Source: Alphaproteobacteria bacterium
Lineage (GTDB): Bacteria > Pseudomonadota > Alphaproteobacteria > RF32 > CAG-239
Assembly: GCA_017475705.1 (NCBI GenBank)
Contig: JAFVFB010000028.1
Location: 1 to 39,843, forward strand
Length of the DNA: 39,843 bases
Reading direction: 5' to 3'
Position 1 is the stretch's first letter; each line of letters begins with the position of its first letter. Shown here piece by piece: positions 25,701 to 34,261 of this stretch. The notes under the pieces are model-generated. The model saw only the letters and a program-made list of their open reading frames with translations, had not been told where the DNA came from and did no database searches. A program made the translations under genes and the position numbers.

Positions 25701-28700
25701 GCAGGAACGACACCTCAAGCAGATTATATGAGTGCAAACAGTTTAATAAACCCTAGTAATCATGCCATAATTATTGATAATATTAAAATTTTATCAGATG
25801 TTACTGAGGCCTCATTGCCTGTAGAAATTAACATAACAAACAACATCTTAAAAGATGTTTTTCAACTATCAAATGAAAAAGTACACATTGCCGGCATAGA
25901 TCCAGCCAAGAGCTATATGGTTACATATAATAAAAATGATGAAAAAGGATTTTTGACATTTTCATATGGCAGTCTATCAATGGCAATAGCAACGACAGCT
26001 GCCGACAGACAATATAATATGACAACAGATGAACAAAATACTCTCTTAGGAATTGAAGGCGGTGAAAATTCAAAATTAACAGTAGACGCTGGGAATAGAG
26101 CCATTGTTGTTAATGAAAATGCAGATACCGTATGGCAAATTGGCAACAATAAAGAAGTTTCAATCAATAACTTAGGTGAATTTACACTTAATCAAGATAA
26201 TACTGTGGAACAGACACATGATGGCTATACTCACAGCAAAAATGCGACAGGATCAATAAAGGTTGCCGGAACATTAAATGTAGATAATGCCTTATTTAAT
26301 CAAAACCAAGGTAAAATCATAACAGTAGAAAATGAGGCGCAGGTGAACATCAATAATGCGGTGTTTGCACAAAATCAGTCTGTTGCTATCACAAATGAAG
26401 GTGGAACACTAATATTAAAAGATACCAGCTTTTATCATAATCAAGCCACAGCAAAAGGAGCTGCACTTTATAATAACAGCACCACCGATATTTTAGCCAT
26501 TACCAGAGATAGTGTGTTCATTGGCAACAAAGTAAATGGTTCAGCAGAGGATATATATAATGCAGCCACCATCAATATGAACGCCGCGGCAGACAGAGAG
26601 ATTTTGCTGACAGGTGCAGTGACAGGAAATAATGGTATAATTAACATTAATCAAGGACCAACAAATAATACAGGGAGAGTAGAATTTGATAATCAAATAT
26701 CTTCCAATACATTGAATTTATATAACAATGCCCAAGTAAAATTAGGCTATTATGAACAAGATGGTAGCACAATTTCACACGGAACCTTAAATCTTAACGG
26801 ATTAAAGAATGACGCAAGCGGTGGAAAAATAGATTCCATAAATAAGCATATAGATAACCATGTTATAGGTCAATTGTCACTAAAAAGTGATATTATGTGG
26901 GCTATAGATGCCAATTTGCAGGAGCAAGTAGCAGATAATTTGACAGGAACACTCAGCGCGCATAATAACGGTAAGTTATTAATTAATGAAATTAATCTAT
27001 TGGCAGACGGAACTTATAAATTTATCAGAACCAAAGTCGCCAATGAAAATTTGAAAGGGGTCGTGGGATTAGCAACAGATTCATTTATCATCAATCATCT
27101 TACCGGCGATGACAGTTATACCATAACCTATCAAGAGCAAGAAGATGGCGGCTATTTAACCTTTGATAATTCATCTATTTATAATCTTGTAACAGCCGCC
27201 CGTGAGACAGGTAATGTTATCTATACGATGAATCAGAATGAAGATATTGCAGCAGATCTAGCCATTATTCCAGATAACGAGACGAAAGCAATTGGTTTGC
27301 AAAAAGCATCTAGCTATACGATTAATGGCCAAGGGTATAGCATTGATGGTAAAAACAATGGCGGCATACAGCTGGAAGCAGGACAAATATTAACCATCAA
27401 TAATGTAGCCAAATTTGCTGGATTTAGTGATACAGCAATTAATAATGATGGCGTATTGAATATCAATGCCAAGACCACAGATATTTTATTTGATTCAAAC
27501 GCAGCAGTAAACAATACAGCAGAATTAAATATTAATACCGTTAGCGGTCACCAAGTAACATTTGCAACAACCATCAGCGATGATACTACCTCTCAAGGAA
27601 CAATAACAATTGGAGGAGAAGGAACAGTTAATTTTGAGGGAGTTGTTAAGCAAAATGAAATCATGATTAAGTCTGGTGTTGTCAATGCTGCGGCATCGAA
27701 TTTTGAAATTAAGGACTTTGTGCATAATAAAGGAATACTGAATTTAGGCTTTGGAACACTAAATTCTGTGATTAATGGAGATGATGGTATAACCAATATT
27801 AACGGTGATGTTTCTATTAATGAATTAGTAACTCAAAAAGTAGTAAATATCGGAAACTCAGCGGTACTGCAGACAGATGCCAGCAAAATTATAACTCAAG
27901 AAGGTATCAATAACAACGGAATTTTACAGTGGGTAGGAACTGGTGAAAATGACAATGTGATATTAAGTAGCGATGGTTCCGGAATAATAGAGATAAAGGG
28001 CCAGGTAAAGAACAATCAAAGCATCAACCAAAATAAGATAATAATTCATAATGAAGGGGCCAAATTAACTTCCGATGCCAATAACTTACATATGGCAAGC
28101 AAGATAGAAAATGATCGTACTTTGGTGCTAACTGGCGGTACGAATCAAAATACCATCGAAGGAGATGGAAAACTGGAAATTAATACGGATAATAAGGTAA
28201 GGAATGAAGCTGATATTTTGCAACATCATATCATTATCAGCCAAGGGGAGTTAGAGAGTGATGTTAAAAAATTAATGGTTACAGACAAAATAGATGTCAC
28301 AGGAAAATTAAATCTGACAGGCAACGGAGAAAATAAGAATCATATTATCGGTAGTGGTACAACAGAAATAGTTGGAAGCATAACAACAAAAGAGCAAGTA
28401 GAGAGTAATTTGGCAATTTCCGGTACATTGAAAACTTCAGCAGAAAAATTGGCCCTTGCTGACAAAACATTAATAGGAAAAAATGGATGGTTGGATTTGA
28501 GCCAAAATAATGAAGCTGACGAGATATTGTCACTCCAAAACCTTGATTTGACTATGGGTAATCTAAGTTTATCTATTGATGTCGATTTATCTTCACCAAA
28601 AGCAGATCAACTTAAAGTAAATGAGATTTTAGGTAATAATAAGTTATTGATCAGCAATATTAATTTAATCAACGATACGAAGGAAAATCTTCCACTTTCT

Positions 28701-31700
28701 ACAACAATATTAAGCATAAACAATAGCGCTGAGGCTGAGAAATTGAAAAACAATGTTGAATTATCAGGAGCGCCTTTAACAATTAATGGCAATAAACCAG
28801 AATATAGTTATTTGGTAACTTATATTGTAAAAGGATTAACCGGAAATTTACAATTTGAATATGCTGATTTGGTAACAGCAATCGTGCTTGATGCTGATCA
28901 AAAGGCATATACCATGGTAGATAATGAGGTTATTGCAGGAGAAAAAGAGCTTAAAGGAAACAGCTTAAGCATAGTTGGCGATGGCGATAAAACAATTAGA
29001 GGAGATTTTTCTGCTAACGGAATCAAAATGGAAGCAGAACAAACATTATCAATCGCAGATGTAAATGGAATGTATGGATTTAAACAAGCAATAATTAATG
29101 ACGGCGGTACAGTTAATTTGAAAGACGTATTGTTTGAGAGTAATGCAACAGATGTGAATAACAATGGTGTTCTTAATTTAAGTGGAAATAATACACTACG
29201 AGATGGCATTATTGGAACAGCTGGAGAAACAAATATTATAGAGGGAACCACAACGGTATTTGCGACTATTATCCAGAAAAATATAACAATAGATGGAGCG
29301 ACATTTAATAATGAAGCAGTCATAACCGCACAAACCCTAGAAAATAAAAAAGGCGCCTACCTCAACAACAATGGGCAGTTATCTGTTCAACAGCTTAACA
29401 ATGCTAAAGGGGCTGAACTAACAAGTAACTCTGAAAATATACTGGCAAAACAGGGGATTATTAATGAGGGCATAATAAATTTAACTGGTGGTACCAATAA
29501 AAATGATATTACAGGAACTAATGGAATTATCAATTTTGATGGTGAAGATAATGTTAATCAAGGTGAAATAAGCCAAAGAGGTATTACGAATAACAATGTA
29601 TTAATCAACCAGGGAAGTATTGCTGCAGAAACAGTAAATAAGGGGACTTTATCAAACGATGAAAACGCAGAAATTTCATATGTGATAAATGAAGAAACAG
29701 GAGAAGTTGAAAATTATGGCACAATTGAAACAATTGAAAATAAGGGTAAAGTAAGCACAAGCGGTAAAATTAAAACAGCAAACAATAAAGTAAAAGCCAC
29801 GATAAATAATAGCGGTGAAATAACTGAAGCCGATAATTTGGGGAATATCGATAATAAGGGGTTTGTATCTGATATCTATAACCATATTGGCGCATCAATG
29901 AATAATGTGGGTGTGGTTGAAAATGCAGGTAATGAAGGGAAAATTGAAAATAGCGGTCAGATAACGGAAGTCAACAATATGGCTCAAGCTATTTTGCAAA
30001 ATAGTGGCAATATTACAACGGCCCACAATACCGGAACGATTAACAATACTGGTGAAATGGCTTCAGTTGACAATAATGGGGAAATTGATAACCAAGGTCA
30101 CATCGCAACCATTGAAAACAATCAGGGTGCAAATTTGAATAATGCTGGTGAGATTGATCAGCTGAAGAACCAAGGAAAAGTAGATAATAGCAATAATATC
30201 AAGACCGTAGATAACGAAAAGAACGGAACGATTAACAATACTGGTGAAATAGCATCAGTTGACAATCAAGGAACTCTAAATATTCGCGAACAAGGAACCA
30301 TAACTGCTTCTTTAATTAACCAAACCACAGCAGTAGTAAACAATAAAGGTTTGATCAATGCTAGAATTGCCAATACTGGTATCATTAATAATGATAAGGA
30401 GATTAAAACCGCGGATAATTCAGAAAATAGTGGCAAAATTATTGGTTCAGGAAAGCTAACAGTTAATGGTCGTCTGGAAAATTCCGGTAATACAGCGCTG
30501 ATATCGCAAAATCAGGTTATAATAGCAGAAGATGGAATATTGACCTCTGATAATGATAAAATTATAGCACATATAATCAATAATGGTGTTTATAATATGA
30601 AAGGAGATGAAAACAATAACCTTGTAGATGGTAACGGAACTATTAACATTAATTCCAGCATGAAATTAAACCAACCGATAAGTGGAACGAATACTTTGAA
30701 TGTTAATCAAGGAACTTTGGAACTGGCAAAAGATCAGGCATTAGGCAATAAAGTGACTGTTAATATGAACCAAAGTAGCGTGTTGAATATTGAAAATAAA
30801 GAAATCAATGTCGCAAATCTGAGTTTTGGCAAAGATACGACATTAAAATTAAAAATAAATAGTTTAACAGACTATGGATCTATTGTGGCTCAAACGATTA
30901 ACATCGAAGATGGCGCAACATTGCAGGCGACCTTAGCTCAGGGATTAATTAAAGTAGGAGAAGTCGGTACAGTCCAACTGCTGACCGCTCAAAACAGTGA
31001 TTTTAATAATTTTGCCGACCAATTTAGTAATAATATGTACCAATTTGAAAAAGATGGAATGAATGGAGCATATAGAATTTTATTGGTTAGAACAGCTGAG
31101 GATATTGCCAGAGATGAACATGCAGATGAAGATATCGTTAATGCAGGACATGCGTGGGTTGATGGGGGACAATTTATCACGGAACAGAGCCAAAATATTG
31201 CAGATAAGCTAACCGATTTAGCACAAAGTGATAGCAAAGGATTTATTAAAGCACTTAAAGGAATTGTACCAAATGCAGCACCGATTGTAAAGACATTAGC
31301 AATTGAGCAATCTTCATATCTATCTGATATGCTAGAAAACCATATCTACAATCGCTCAAAAGAACAGCAAGCTATGGGAATAGCCTCTGGTGATGGCATG
31401 CCTAAAGTTGATGCCTCAGTATGGGCCAAGACCTATGCCGGACGTTCAAATATTGAGGCTGAAGGTAATTCTGATGGTTTTAATATTAATCGCCAAGGTG
31501 CAGTCTTCGGTTTAGATAAAAAACTTACGTCTAAGCTTTTAATTGGCGTAGGTTATGGAGCAGATACAACCAAAGCAAAATCGCGTAACCACAATGATAA
31601 AGTTCAAACTCATAGCATATTTGCCTACACACAATATAAACCAAGTAATTGGAACTTAGAGGGAGAAATTGCTTATAGTGATTCGCAATACAAAGAAACA

Positions 31701-32219
31701 AAGCAGAGCGTAGAAAACATAAAAGCAACATATGATAGTTCTGATTTGTTCTTGAAGGCAAGTGGTGGTTATGATATGATGCTGCAAAACATGACAATTA
31801 CACCTGAAGTAAGCTTGAGATACCATTACATTGAACGTGATGGATATCAAGACAGTGCCGGCCAAAAAGTTGATGGTAATAAAATGCATGTTATAACACC
31901 GACACTGGGTATGCATCTGTCAACGCAATTAAGCCTAGAAGAAAATAAGGTATTTAGAGCTGCAACGATTAGACCAGAAGCATATGTTGGTATTGGCTAT
32001 GATATCGTATCAGACCGTGATGATGCCTTTGTAAGGTTAAATAATGGAGCATCATATACCCTACACGGTAATCAATTAGATCCCTTCTTTGTAGAGACCA
32101 GAGCCGGCGCGAAAACAAGCTTTACAGATGATGTTGATGTGGGGCTATGGTATTTGGGAAATTATCGTGGAGATTATCAATCACATGCAGGAATGGTAGA
32201 GCTAAAAGTAAGATTCTAA
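19761..32219 (+). CDS. Giant autotransporter adhesin, 4152 residues
   Basis: Type Va secreted surface protein. From the GTG start the signal peptide is about residues 1-24 (ending SEVQA), followed by a repeat-rich passenger and a C-terminal beta-barrel at about 3883-4152 (VDASVWAKTYAGRSNIE onward, ending VELKVRF with terminal Phe). The passenger has Gly/Asn/Ile repeats typical of a beta-helix: SGNI repeats of about 27 residues (220-580), five copies of a capping cassette, and an Asn-Gly ladder (about 3180-3570). A helical linker (about 3790-3880) precedes the barrel. I see no Cys in the mature protein. It is probably an adhesin; no protease or lipase triad is apparent. About 236 nt precede it with no gene and only a weak -10 (TATACT at about 19670). 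Confidence 0.93.
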   Translation: MKHKGYKAVFVIGLLFIMASEVQAQNITENLVSVTRGTAVSRQFNLEADENIQDDIAQIGDSSTGIGTMGGSSGAVLTINGNSSYSVIGGNASGIIVNAGRTLNIDNIGSLDEQGNINAAWQGFKGTLFKANGGTINFIGENVLAQNSAANSDSLLKNDGGVITVLEGGSLNILQNSYASYLLQNTNGVIKNINGRIAANTFNNNVIYNTASEGKESKIEVISGEISNNIISRSENLYGSILRNLANGDAEIAKFTASIIENEINAKAIYGGLVRNEAEKGIAKIGEISGDITKNKITSTDGNFYGALISNKGKNKNAEIDKISSDITENKIELKGKTNEGYGLILNEGNNNGMAKISAITGRISNNELTINNMTAQGGVILNSAKSEKAEIGEISGDITNNILTLKSINGSIISNLNGSGIAKIDTISGNIKENTINVATTLKGGIIDNQAEIATISGNIEKNSITVNKEAEGGIIRNSSQLEIVSGNIKENTVNIASTLNGGIIDNKAAISVISGSIEGNNVTAEGAITGGIIRNLNQIETISGNISGNTIIAKKAISGGIINNQNNVNFISGTIKNNYIESTENKLSSGILYNNRNVGGPLTIMSDIENNYAKSFDNTGLNGGMINNLNITSVMIIMDSTIKNNATTAENIISNKGTLNIIADQKDVLFDNNKAQATITRNDTTGEVSVSGGKDIDINNTNTGGILNLWAKEGKSITFNGEIIDNVNGGTGTTNVGGVYDDNGTERKYSGEVRFNNTVTQKTLNIKNNANIVLGLNGEKYGRLNLINLTNDEENGKINTLNNHIENHKIGKAILNSALNLAIDMKIDSNLTTDADTFDLNSGSSGTFNISNLNIFGAGIAIFKASTVNTELVQKILNNGNANTKLTLADTVKSEYEADIDDEIITGTDSFAGTTITYNQKFGDYEITRKRETRISIVGSAQGLADSIRWALNVTDGEKIYTNQDDNLHLINVATGENRIFDFAGTTSTFEVSEDAGITSAGVLTIKGAKNEDTYATINAKGYKLFDIIATMPTTVEIENTQIDNAAYVAKITDGNTLILDNTYLTATNTSGIENNGQLFLNNNNIINQSITGEGKTTISGITNLNSANLVQNELIVNGKLLNTGDPEIYNIVVNNSGKVSSTAEISGNLQFKLNTNAVFENNGSIEQQLLEIATGATLTNNNQLHVKAQGTNNGTINGSGSFTNDGEFENNGIIAQEVQNNNILTSDASNLQNKIYQRGQLHLTQGTTQAEISGGSSNNTTWIDGNVTVGTTIKENNSRLEENGELNLLKNANIENAYSFVANGGNINLQAQNTTDTFRLGTVNISADSALAIDIDLTGDSAIKKADNLIATAVSGDKKIFINNLNIKSPQDGDEDPEYVKVVDNNLKDYIELGDSTKTRVENIPQNGFMITYAKDLEGENSGGYLNITYTDLVAAARAVTRSRIYVMGTGDENIVDELAEHGGTGISDSEHRFAGVSLTVNGNGTQSVVGGDLPSGGKTGGIQLAGTQTLRLNNIKEWQGFSTAITNYGTVNITNVAFNNNEVDIENNSLLNLYGKDELSIIKGNDGIINISAYEEDNNLISAEVLFNEGGKITQKQLTIDETSQLTNNALLTLTDKILNQGTVTSRADNIQTVNGIENLNLLQLTGGENNNEITGENGRIEFSGTGANKANITQASVTNIGNLTNSGEINSPVDNRGGILTNSNKITSVLMNDGELYNKASGNISQLELIAGDVYNNAKIATGYVKGGSFTNGETAQLTKLEQTAGNATNKGNITHATLTDGILINGENAQIDNLIVNGGETTNSGTVSTITNNNGVVNNEVSGALHNLTNNSAVNNQGTISGEINNQATIDNLGTIVIDSEYHNDSVIKNSGIIKVEKNVALGEIKALNNANTGHLALGKTVDSQVTIDKEIEKQILELNAGVVNLSATGQITENAGLIANGASFNTQNSQIEQISMGEVTLNQDLHINIDTVLAGTTPQADYMSANSLINPSNHAIIIDNIKILSDVTEASLPVEINITNNILKDVFQLSNEKVHIAGIDPAKSYMVTYNKNDEKGFLTFSYGSLSMAIATTAADRQYNMTTDEQNTLLGIEGGENSKLTVDAGNRAIVVNENADTVWQIGNNKEVSINNLGEFTLNQDNTVEQTHDGYTHSKNATGSIKVAGTLNVDNALFNQNQGKIITVENEAQVNINNAVFAQNQSVAITNEGGTLILKDTSFYHNQATAKGAALYNNSTTDILAITRDSVFIGNKVNGSAEDIYNAATINMNAAADREILLTGAVTGNNGIININQGPTNNTGRVEFDNQISSNTLNLYNNAQVKLGYYEQDGSTISHGTLNLNGLKNDASGGKIDSINKHIDNHVIGQLSLKSDIMWAIDANLQEQVADNLTGTLSAHNNGKLLINEINLLADGTYKFIRTKVANENLKGVVGLATDSFIINHLTGDDSYTITYQEQEDGGYLTFDNSSIYNLVTAARETGNVIYTMNQNEDIAADLAIIPDNETKAIGLQKASSYTINGQGYSIDGKNNGGIQLEAGQILTINNVAKFAGFSDTAINNDGVLNINAKTTDILFDSNAAVNNTAELNINTVSGHQVTFATTISDDTTSQGTITIGGEGTVNFEGVVKQNEIMIKSGVVNAAASNFEIKDFVHNKGILNLGFGTLNSVINGDDGITNINGDVSINELVTQKVVNIGNSAVLQTDASKIITQEGINNNGILQWVGTGENDNVILSSDGSGIIEIKGQVKNNQSINQNKIIIHNEGAKLTSDANNLHMASKIENDRTLVLTGGTNQNTIEGDGKLEINTDNKVRNEADILQHHIIISQGELESDVKKLMVTDKIDVTGKLNLTGNGENKNHIIGSGTTEIVGSITTKEQVESNLAISGTLKTSAEKLALADKTLIGKNGWLDLSQNNEADEILSLQNLDLTMGNLSLSIDVDLSSPKADQLKVNEILGNNKLLISNINLINDTKENLPLSTTILSINNSAEAEKLKNNVELSGAPLTINGNKPEYSYLVTYIVKGLTGNLQFEYADLVTAIVLDADQKAYTMVDNEVIAGEKELKGNSLSIVGDGDKTIRGDFSANGIKMEAEQTLSIADVNGMYGFKQAIINDGGTVNLKDVLFESNATDVNNNGVLNLSGNNTLRDGIIGTAGETNIIEGTTTVFATIIQKNITIDGATFNNEAVITAQTLENKKGAYLNNNGQLSVQQLNNAKGAELTSNSENILAKQGIINEGIINLTGGTNKNDITGTNGIINFDGEDNVNQGEISQRGITNNNVLINQGSIAAETVNKGTLSNDENAEISYVINEETGEVENYGTIETIENKGKVSTSGKIKTANNKVKATINNSGEITEADNLGNIDNKGFVSDIYNHIGASMNNVGVVENAGNEGKIENSGQITEVNNMAQAILQNSGNITTAHNTGTINNTGEMASVDNNGEIDNQGHIATIENNQGANLNNAGEIDQLKNQGKVDNSNNIKTVDNEKNGTINNTGEIASVDNQGTLNIREQGTITASLINQTTAVVNNKGLINARIANTGIINNDKEIKTADNSENSGKIIGSGKLTVNGRLENSGNTALISQNQVIIAEDGILTSDNDKIIAHIINNGVYNMKGDENNNLVDGNGTININSSMKLNQPISGTNTLNVNQGTLELAKDQALGNKVTVNMNQSSVLNIENKEINVANLSFGKDTTLKLKINSLTDYGSIVAQTINIEDGATLQATLAQGLIKVGEVGTVQLLTAQNSDFNNFADQFSNNMYQFEKDGMNGAYRILLVRTAEDIARDEHADEDIVNAGHAWVDGGQFITEQSQNIADKLTDLAQSDSKGFIKALKGIVPNAAPIVKTLAIEQSSYLSDMLENHIYNRSKEQQAMGIASGDGMPKVDASVWAKTYAGRSNIEAEGNSDGFNINRQGAVFGLDKKLTSKLLIGVGYGADTTKAKSRNHNDKVQTHSIFAYTQYKPSNWNLEGEIAYSDSQYKETKQSVENIKATYDSSDLFLKASGGYDMMLQNMTITPEVSLRYHYIERDGYQDSAGQKVDGNKMHVITPTLGMHLSTQLSLEENKVFRAATIRPEAYVGIGYDIVSDRDDAFVRLNNGASYTLHGNQLDPFFVETRAGAKTSFTDDVDVGLWYLGNYRGDYQSHAGMVELKVRF
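20400..21530 (+). repeat. SGNI repeat block of the adhesin passenger
   Basis: Degenerate in-frame repeats of about 27 codons with core I-S-G-[ND]-I-x-x-N-x-[IV] followed by GG-[IV]-I-x-N. Examples are ISGDITKNKIT, ISGNIKENTINV, ISGNIEKNSITV and ISGNISGNTIIA. They are likely successive beta-helix coils. Confidence 0.8.
22215..28940 (+). repeat. Five-copy capping cassette in the adhesin passenger
   Basis: A composite motif recurs with LNLAIDM-type anchors near 22215, 23758, 25673, 26885 and 28563. Each has L-x-I-D-x-x-L with A-D, then an I-x-N-I/L-N-L/I strand, then Y-x-[IV]-T-Y ending in G-x-L-x-F (seen in copies 2-5), then a helix with R-x-Y-x-M or a variant. Spacing varies from about 1.2 to 1.9 kb because the intervening coil number differs. 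Confidence 0.7.
29300..30480 (+). repeat. Asn-Gly ladder near the end of the adhesin passenger
   Basis: Tight repeats of N-x-G-x-I with strong local identity. A 26-base stretch beginning GGAACGATTAAC is identical at 30033-30058 and 30225-30250, 192 nt (64 codons) apart. This suggests recent duplication. Confidence 0.75.
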
Positions 32220-32246
32220 AATATCAATGGAAAGAGTAGAACTAAG

Positions 32247-33290
32247 ATGACAATTGAGGAAAATATTTTCAAGAAGGCAAGAATAGATTTTTCTAGCCTG
32301 CTAAAATATGGCTTCAAAAAAGAAAAAAATATCTGGATCTATAATAAATTATTTATGAATGACGAATTTCGCGCAGAAATTAAAATTGATGTTGCCGGAA
32401 AATTGACCGGACAAGTATTGGAAACAGATAGTAACGATATTTACTACCCTTTGCGAGTGGAAACAATGGCAGTCGGTTATGCCGGACAAGTGCGGGAAGA
32501 ATATGAGAAAATTCTCCATGACATAAAACAAAAATGCTGTCAAGTATACTATTTTTCAAGCCCACAAGCTAATCGCCTCGTGCAGAGAATTTTTATGAAA
32601 TATCAAGATAAGCCAAATTTTCCTTGGAAAAAATATCAAGGTTATGGGGTGCTGAAAAATCCTGCAAATGGCAAATGGTATGCCCTGATAGCCAATATTA
32701 ATAAAAATAAGCTAGGTGATAAAAAAAATGGGGAAGTCGAGATTATAAATATCAAATTGCATAAAGATAAAATTAAGCATTTATTGGCGAAAAATGGATT
32801 TTATCCTGCTTATCATATGAACAAAACAAGTTGGATAACTATAGTATTAGATGAGAGCATACAAGATGATTTAATCTGCGATTTAATTGAGGAAAGCCAC
32901 CAATTTACTATGGAAGATAAGAGAGATAACGATATTTATAAAGCTTGGATTGTGCCGGCTAACCCTAAATTTTTTGATATTGAAACAGCATTTAAAAATA
33001 ATGCAGAAATTATATGGAAACAATCTGCTGATATAAAAAAAGGAGATACTGTCTACATATATCTGGCTGCTCCTTTTTCAGCGATACGCTATAAATGCCT
33101 AGTAACTGCAGCTAATATACCCTATCAATATCAAGATGAAAATATCAAAATCAATAAAGTTATGAAGATTAAGTCAGTAAAAAAATATCAGCAAAATATT
33201 ATGCCGTTTGCCAAATTACAAAGGTTAGGTATCAAGGCTATACGAGGTCCAAGAAAGTGTCCTGAAAATTTAGCGAACATTTTGCAGTAA
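32247..33290 (+). CDS. MmcQ/YjbR-like protein fused to an EVE/PUA-like domain
   Basis: A 347-residue cytosolic protein. The N-terminal 115 residues look like an MmcQ/YjbR-associated extension. The middle (about 125-225) has the MmcQ/YjbR pattern: FPWKKYQGYGVLKNPANGKW, LLAKNGFYPAYHMNKTSWIT and LIEESHQFT. The last 115 residues, starting AWIVPANPKFFDIETAF and including GDTVYIYLAAPFSAIRYKC, resemble an EVE/PUA-type fold known to bind modified bases. Functions are not established in this family. It starts 27 nt after the adhesin stop with AAAGAG upstream, and its last 21 nt overlap the convergent LysR gene. Confidence 0.8.
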   Translation: MTIEENIFKKARIDFSSLLKYGFKKEKNIWIYNKLFMNDEFRAEIKIDVAGKLTGQVLETDSNDIYYPLRVETMAVGYAGQVREEYEKILHDIKQKCCQVYYFSSPQANRLVQRIFMKYQDKPNFPWKKYQGYGVLKNPANGKWYALIANINKNKLGDKKNGEVEIINIKLHKDKIKHLLAKNGFYPAYHMNKTSWITIVLDESIQDDLICDLIEESHQFTMEDKRDNDIYKAWIVPANPKFFDIETAFKNNAEIIWKQSADIKKGDTVYIYLAAPFSAIRYKCLVTAANIPYQYQDENIKINKVMKIKSVKKYQQNIMPFAKLQRLGIKAIRGPRKCPENLANILQ

Positions 33291-34133
33291 GTCCACAAAA
33301 TAAGATAAGCTATCACGTTTATCATTTTCATGCGTACATAGGACAATATGAAATTTTTCAGGGCAGATAAAGGGGATGCGTGTCACATCTTCATCATCAT
33401 CACTGAAAAAATCTGGCGACAAGCAAACACCTTTTTTAGCTGCTACATAGGTGAGAGTTGTATCATGATTGGAGGAATTAAAATAGCGGAGCTTTAAAGA
33501 GCGTATAAGCCTTTGCTGAACACGCTGTAGTGCAGGGGGAGAACCTCCGCCGATCATAAGAGTTCTGTCATGCAAATCTTCTGCGCGGATGAATTTTTTT
33601 ACAGCCAGAGGGTCATCTTTGCGCACGACTAGAGAAATACCACATTTATAAAGAGGGAAAATTTTTATATCCGGAATATGCTTAATTTCAAAATCCATTG
33701 CGACTAAAACATCAATTTTATTTCGTAAGAAATCATCCGCATGGTAAAATCCAATAAACATCGGGGAAATAGAAACTTCAGGAAATTTATGATTAAAAGC
33801 GATGATCTTTTGCGGCAAGTTCCTAAGCATCGAGCGAACAGGTAAACCAATCGATATGGTATCAGAATAGCGAGCACTGAAATTTTGCCCTTGTTCAATC
33901 GCATTTTGTAAATTTTCACGAAACAAGCGTAAAGAAACACAAAACTGATTGCCTGCAGGTGTGAGAATAGCACCTTTCCCAGAACGATCAAAAAGCTTAA
34001 AACCAATTTCATTTTCAAGTGATTTTATTTCGTAAGAAAGAGAAGGTTGTGAAATGCAGAGTTTCTCAGCAGCACGATTGAAATTTAAGGTTTTTGCAAG
34101 TTCTAGAACAGCATCAATTTGTTTCGTATTCAT
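33270..34133 (-). CDS. LysR-type transcriptional regulator
   Basis: A 287-residue LTTR. The N-terminal winged helix-turn-helix is at about 1-60 (LNFNRAAEKLCISQPSLSYE, then IKSLENEIGFKLFDR). The effector-binding domain follows from about 90 (SIGLPVRSMLRNLPQKI). It is divergent from the aldo/keto reductase gene across 128 nt, the classic arrangement in which an LTTR controls its neighbour. Its 3' end overlaps by 21 nt the convergent MmcQ-like gene. Effector unknown; an electrophile, aldehyde or quinone signal is plausible from the adjacent reductases. Confidence 0.92.
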   Translation of the reverse strand: MNTKQIDAVLELAKTLNFNRAAEKLCISQPSLSYEIKSLENEIGFKLFDRSGKGAILTPAGNQFCVSLRLFRENLQNAIEQGQNFSARYSDTISIGLPVRSMLRNLPQKIIAFNHKFPEVSISPMFIGFYHADDFLRNKIDVLVAMDFEIKHIPDIKIFPLYKCGISLVVRKDDPLAVKKFIRAEDLHDRTLMIGGGSPPALQRVQQRLIRSLKLRYFNSSNHDTTLTYVAAKKGVCLSPDFFSDDDEDVTRIPFICPEKFHIVLCTHENDKRDSLSYFVDLLQNVR

Positions 34134-34166
34134 GAAATAACCTATAAAAAAAATCTATCAATTATT

Positions 34167-34210
34167 ATATATTTCAATTAGACTCTTTTATAATAAAACG
34201 ATATATTTCA
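34167..34210. promoter_or_regulatory. Direct repeats in the LysR/aldo-keto reductase intergenic region
   Basis: ATATATTTCA occurs at 34167-34176 and again at 34201-34210, 34 bp apart (about three helical turns), between the divergent genes. The AT-rich half-sites fit a possible LTTR operator, but AT-rich background makes this weak. Confidence 0.3.
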
Positions 34211-34261
34211 TTTGTAAAGAAATTTATGAAAGTATAAATTATTCGATAAAGGGGAGATAAA

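Noticed and set aside
29300..30480. Spaced short repeats resembling a CRISPR array
   Set aside because: The repeats are in frame, degenerate and code for N-x-G-x-I; there are no unique constant-length spacers and no cas genes.
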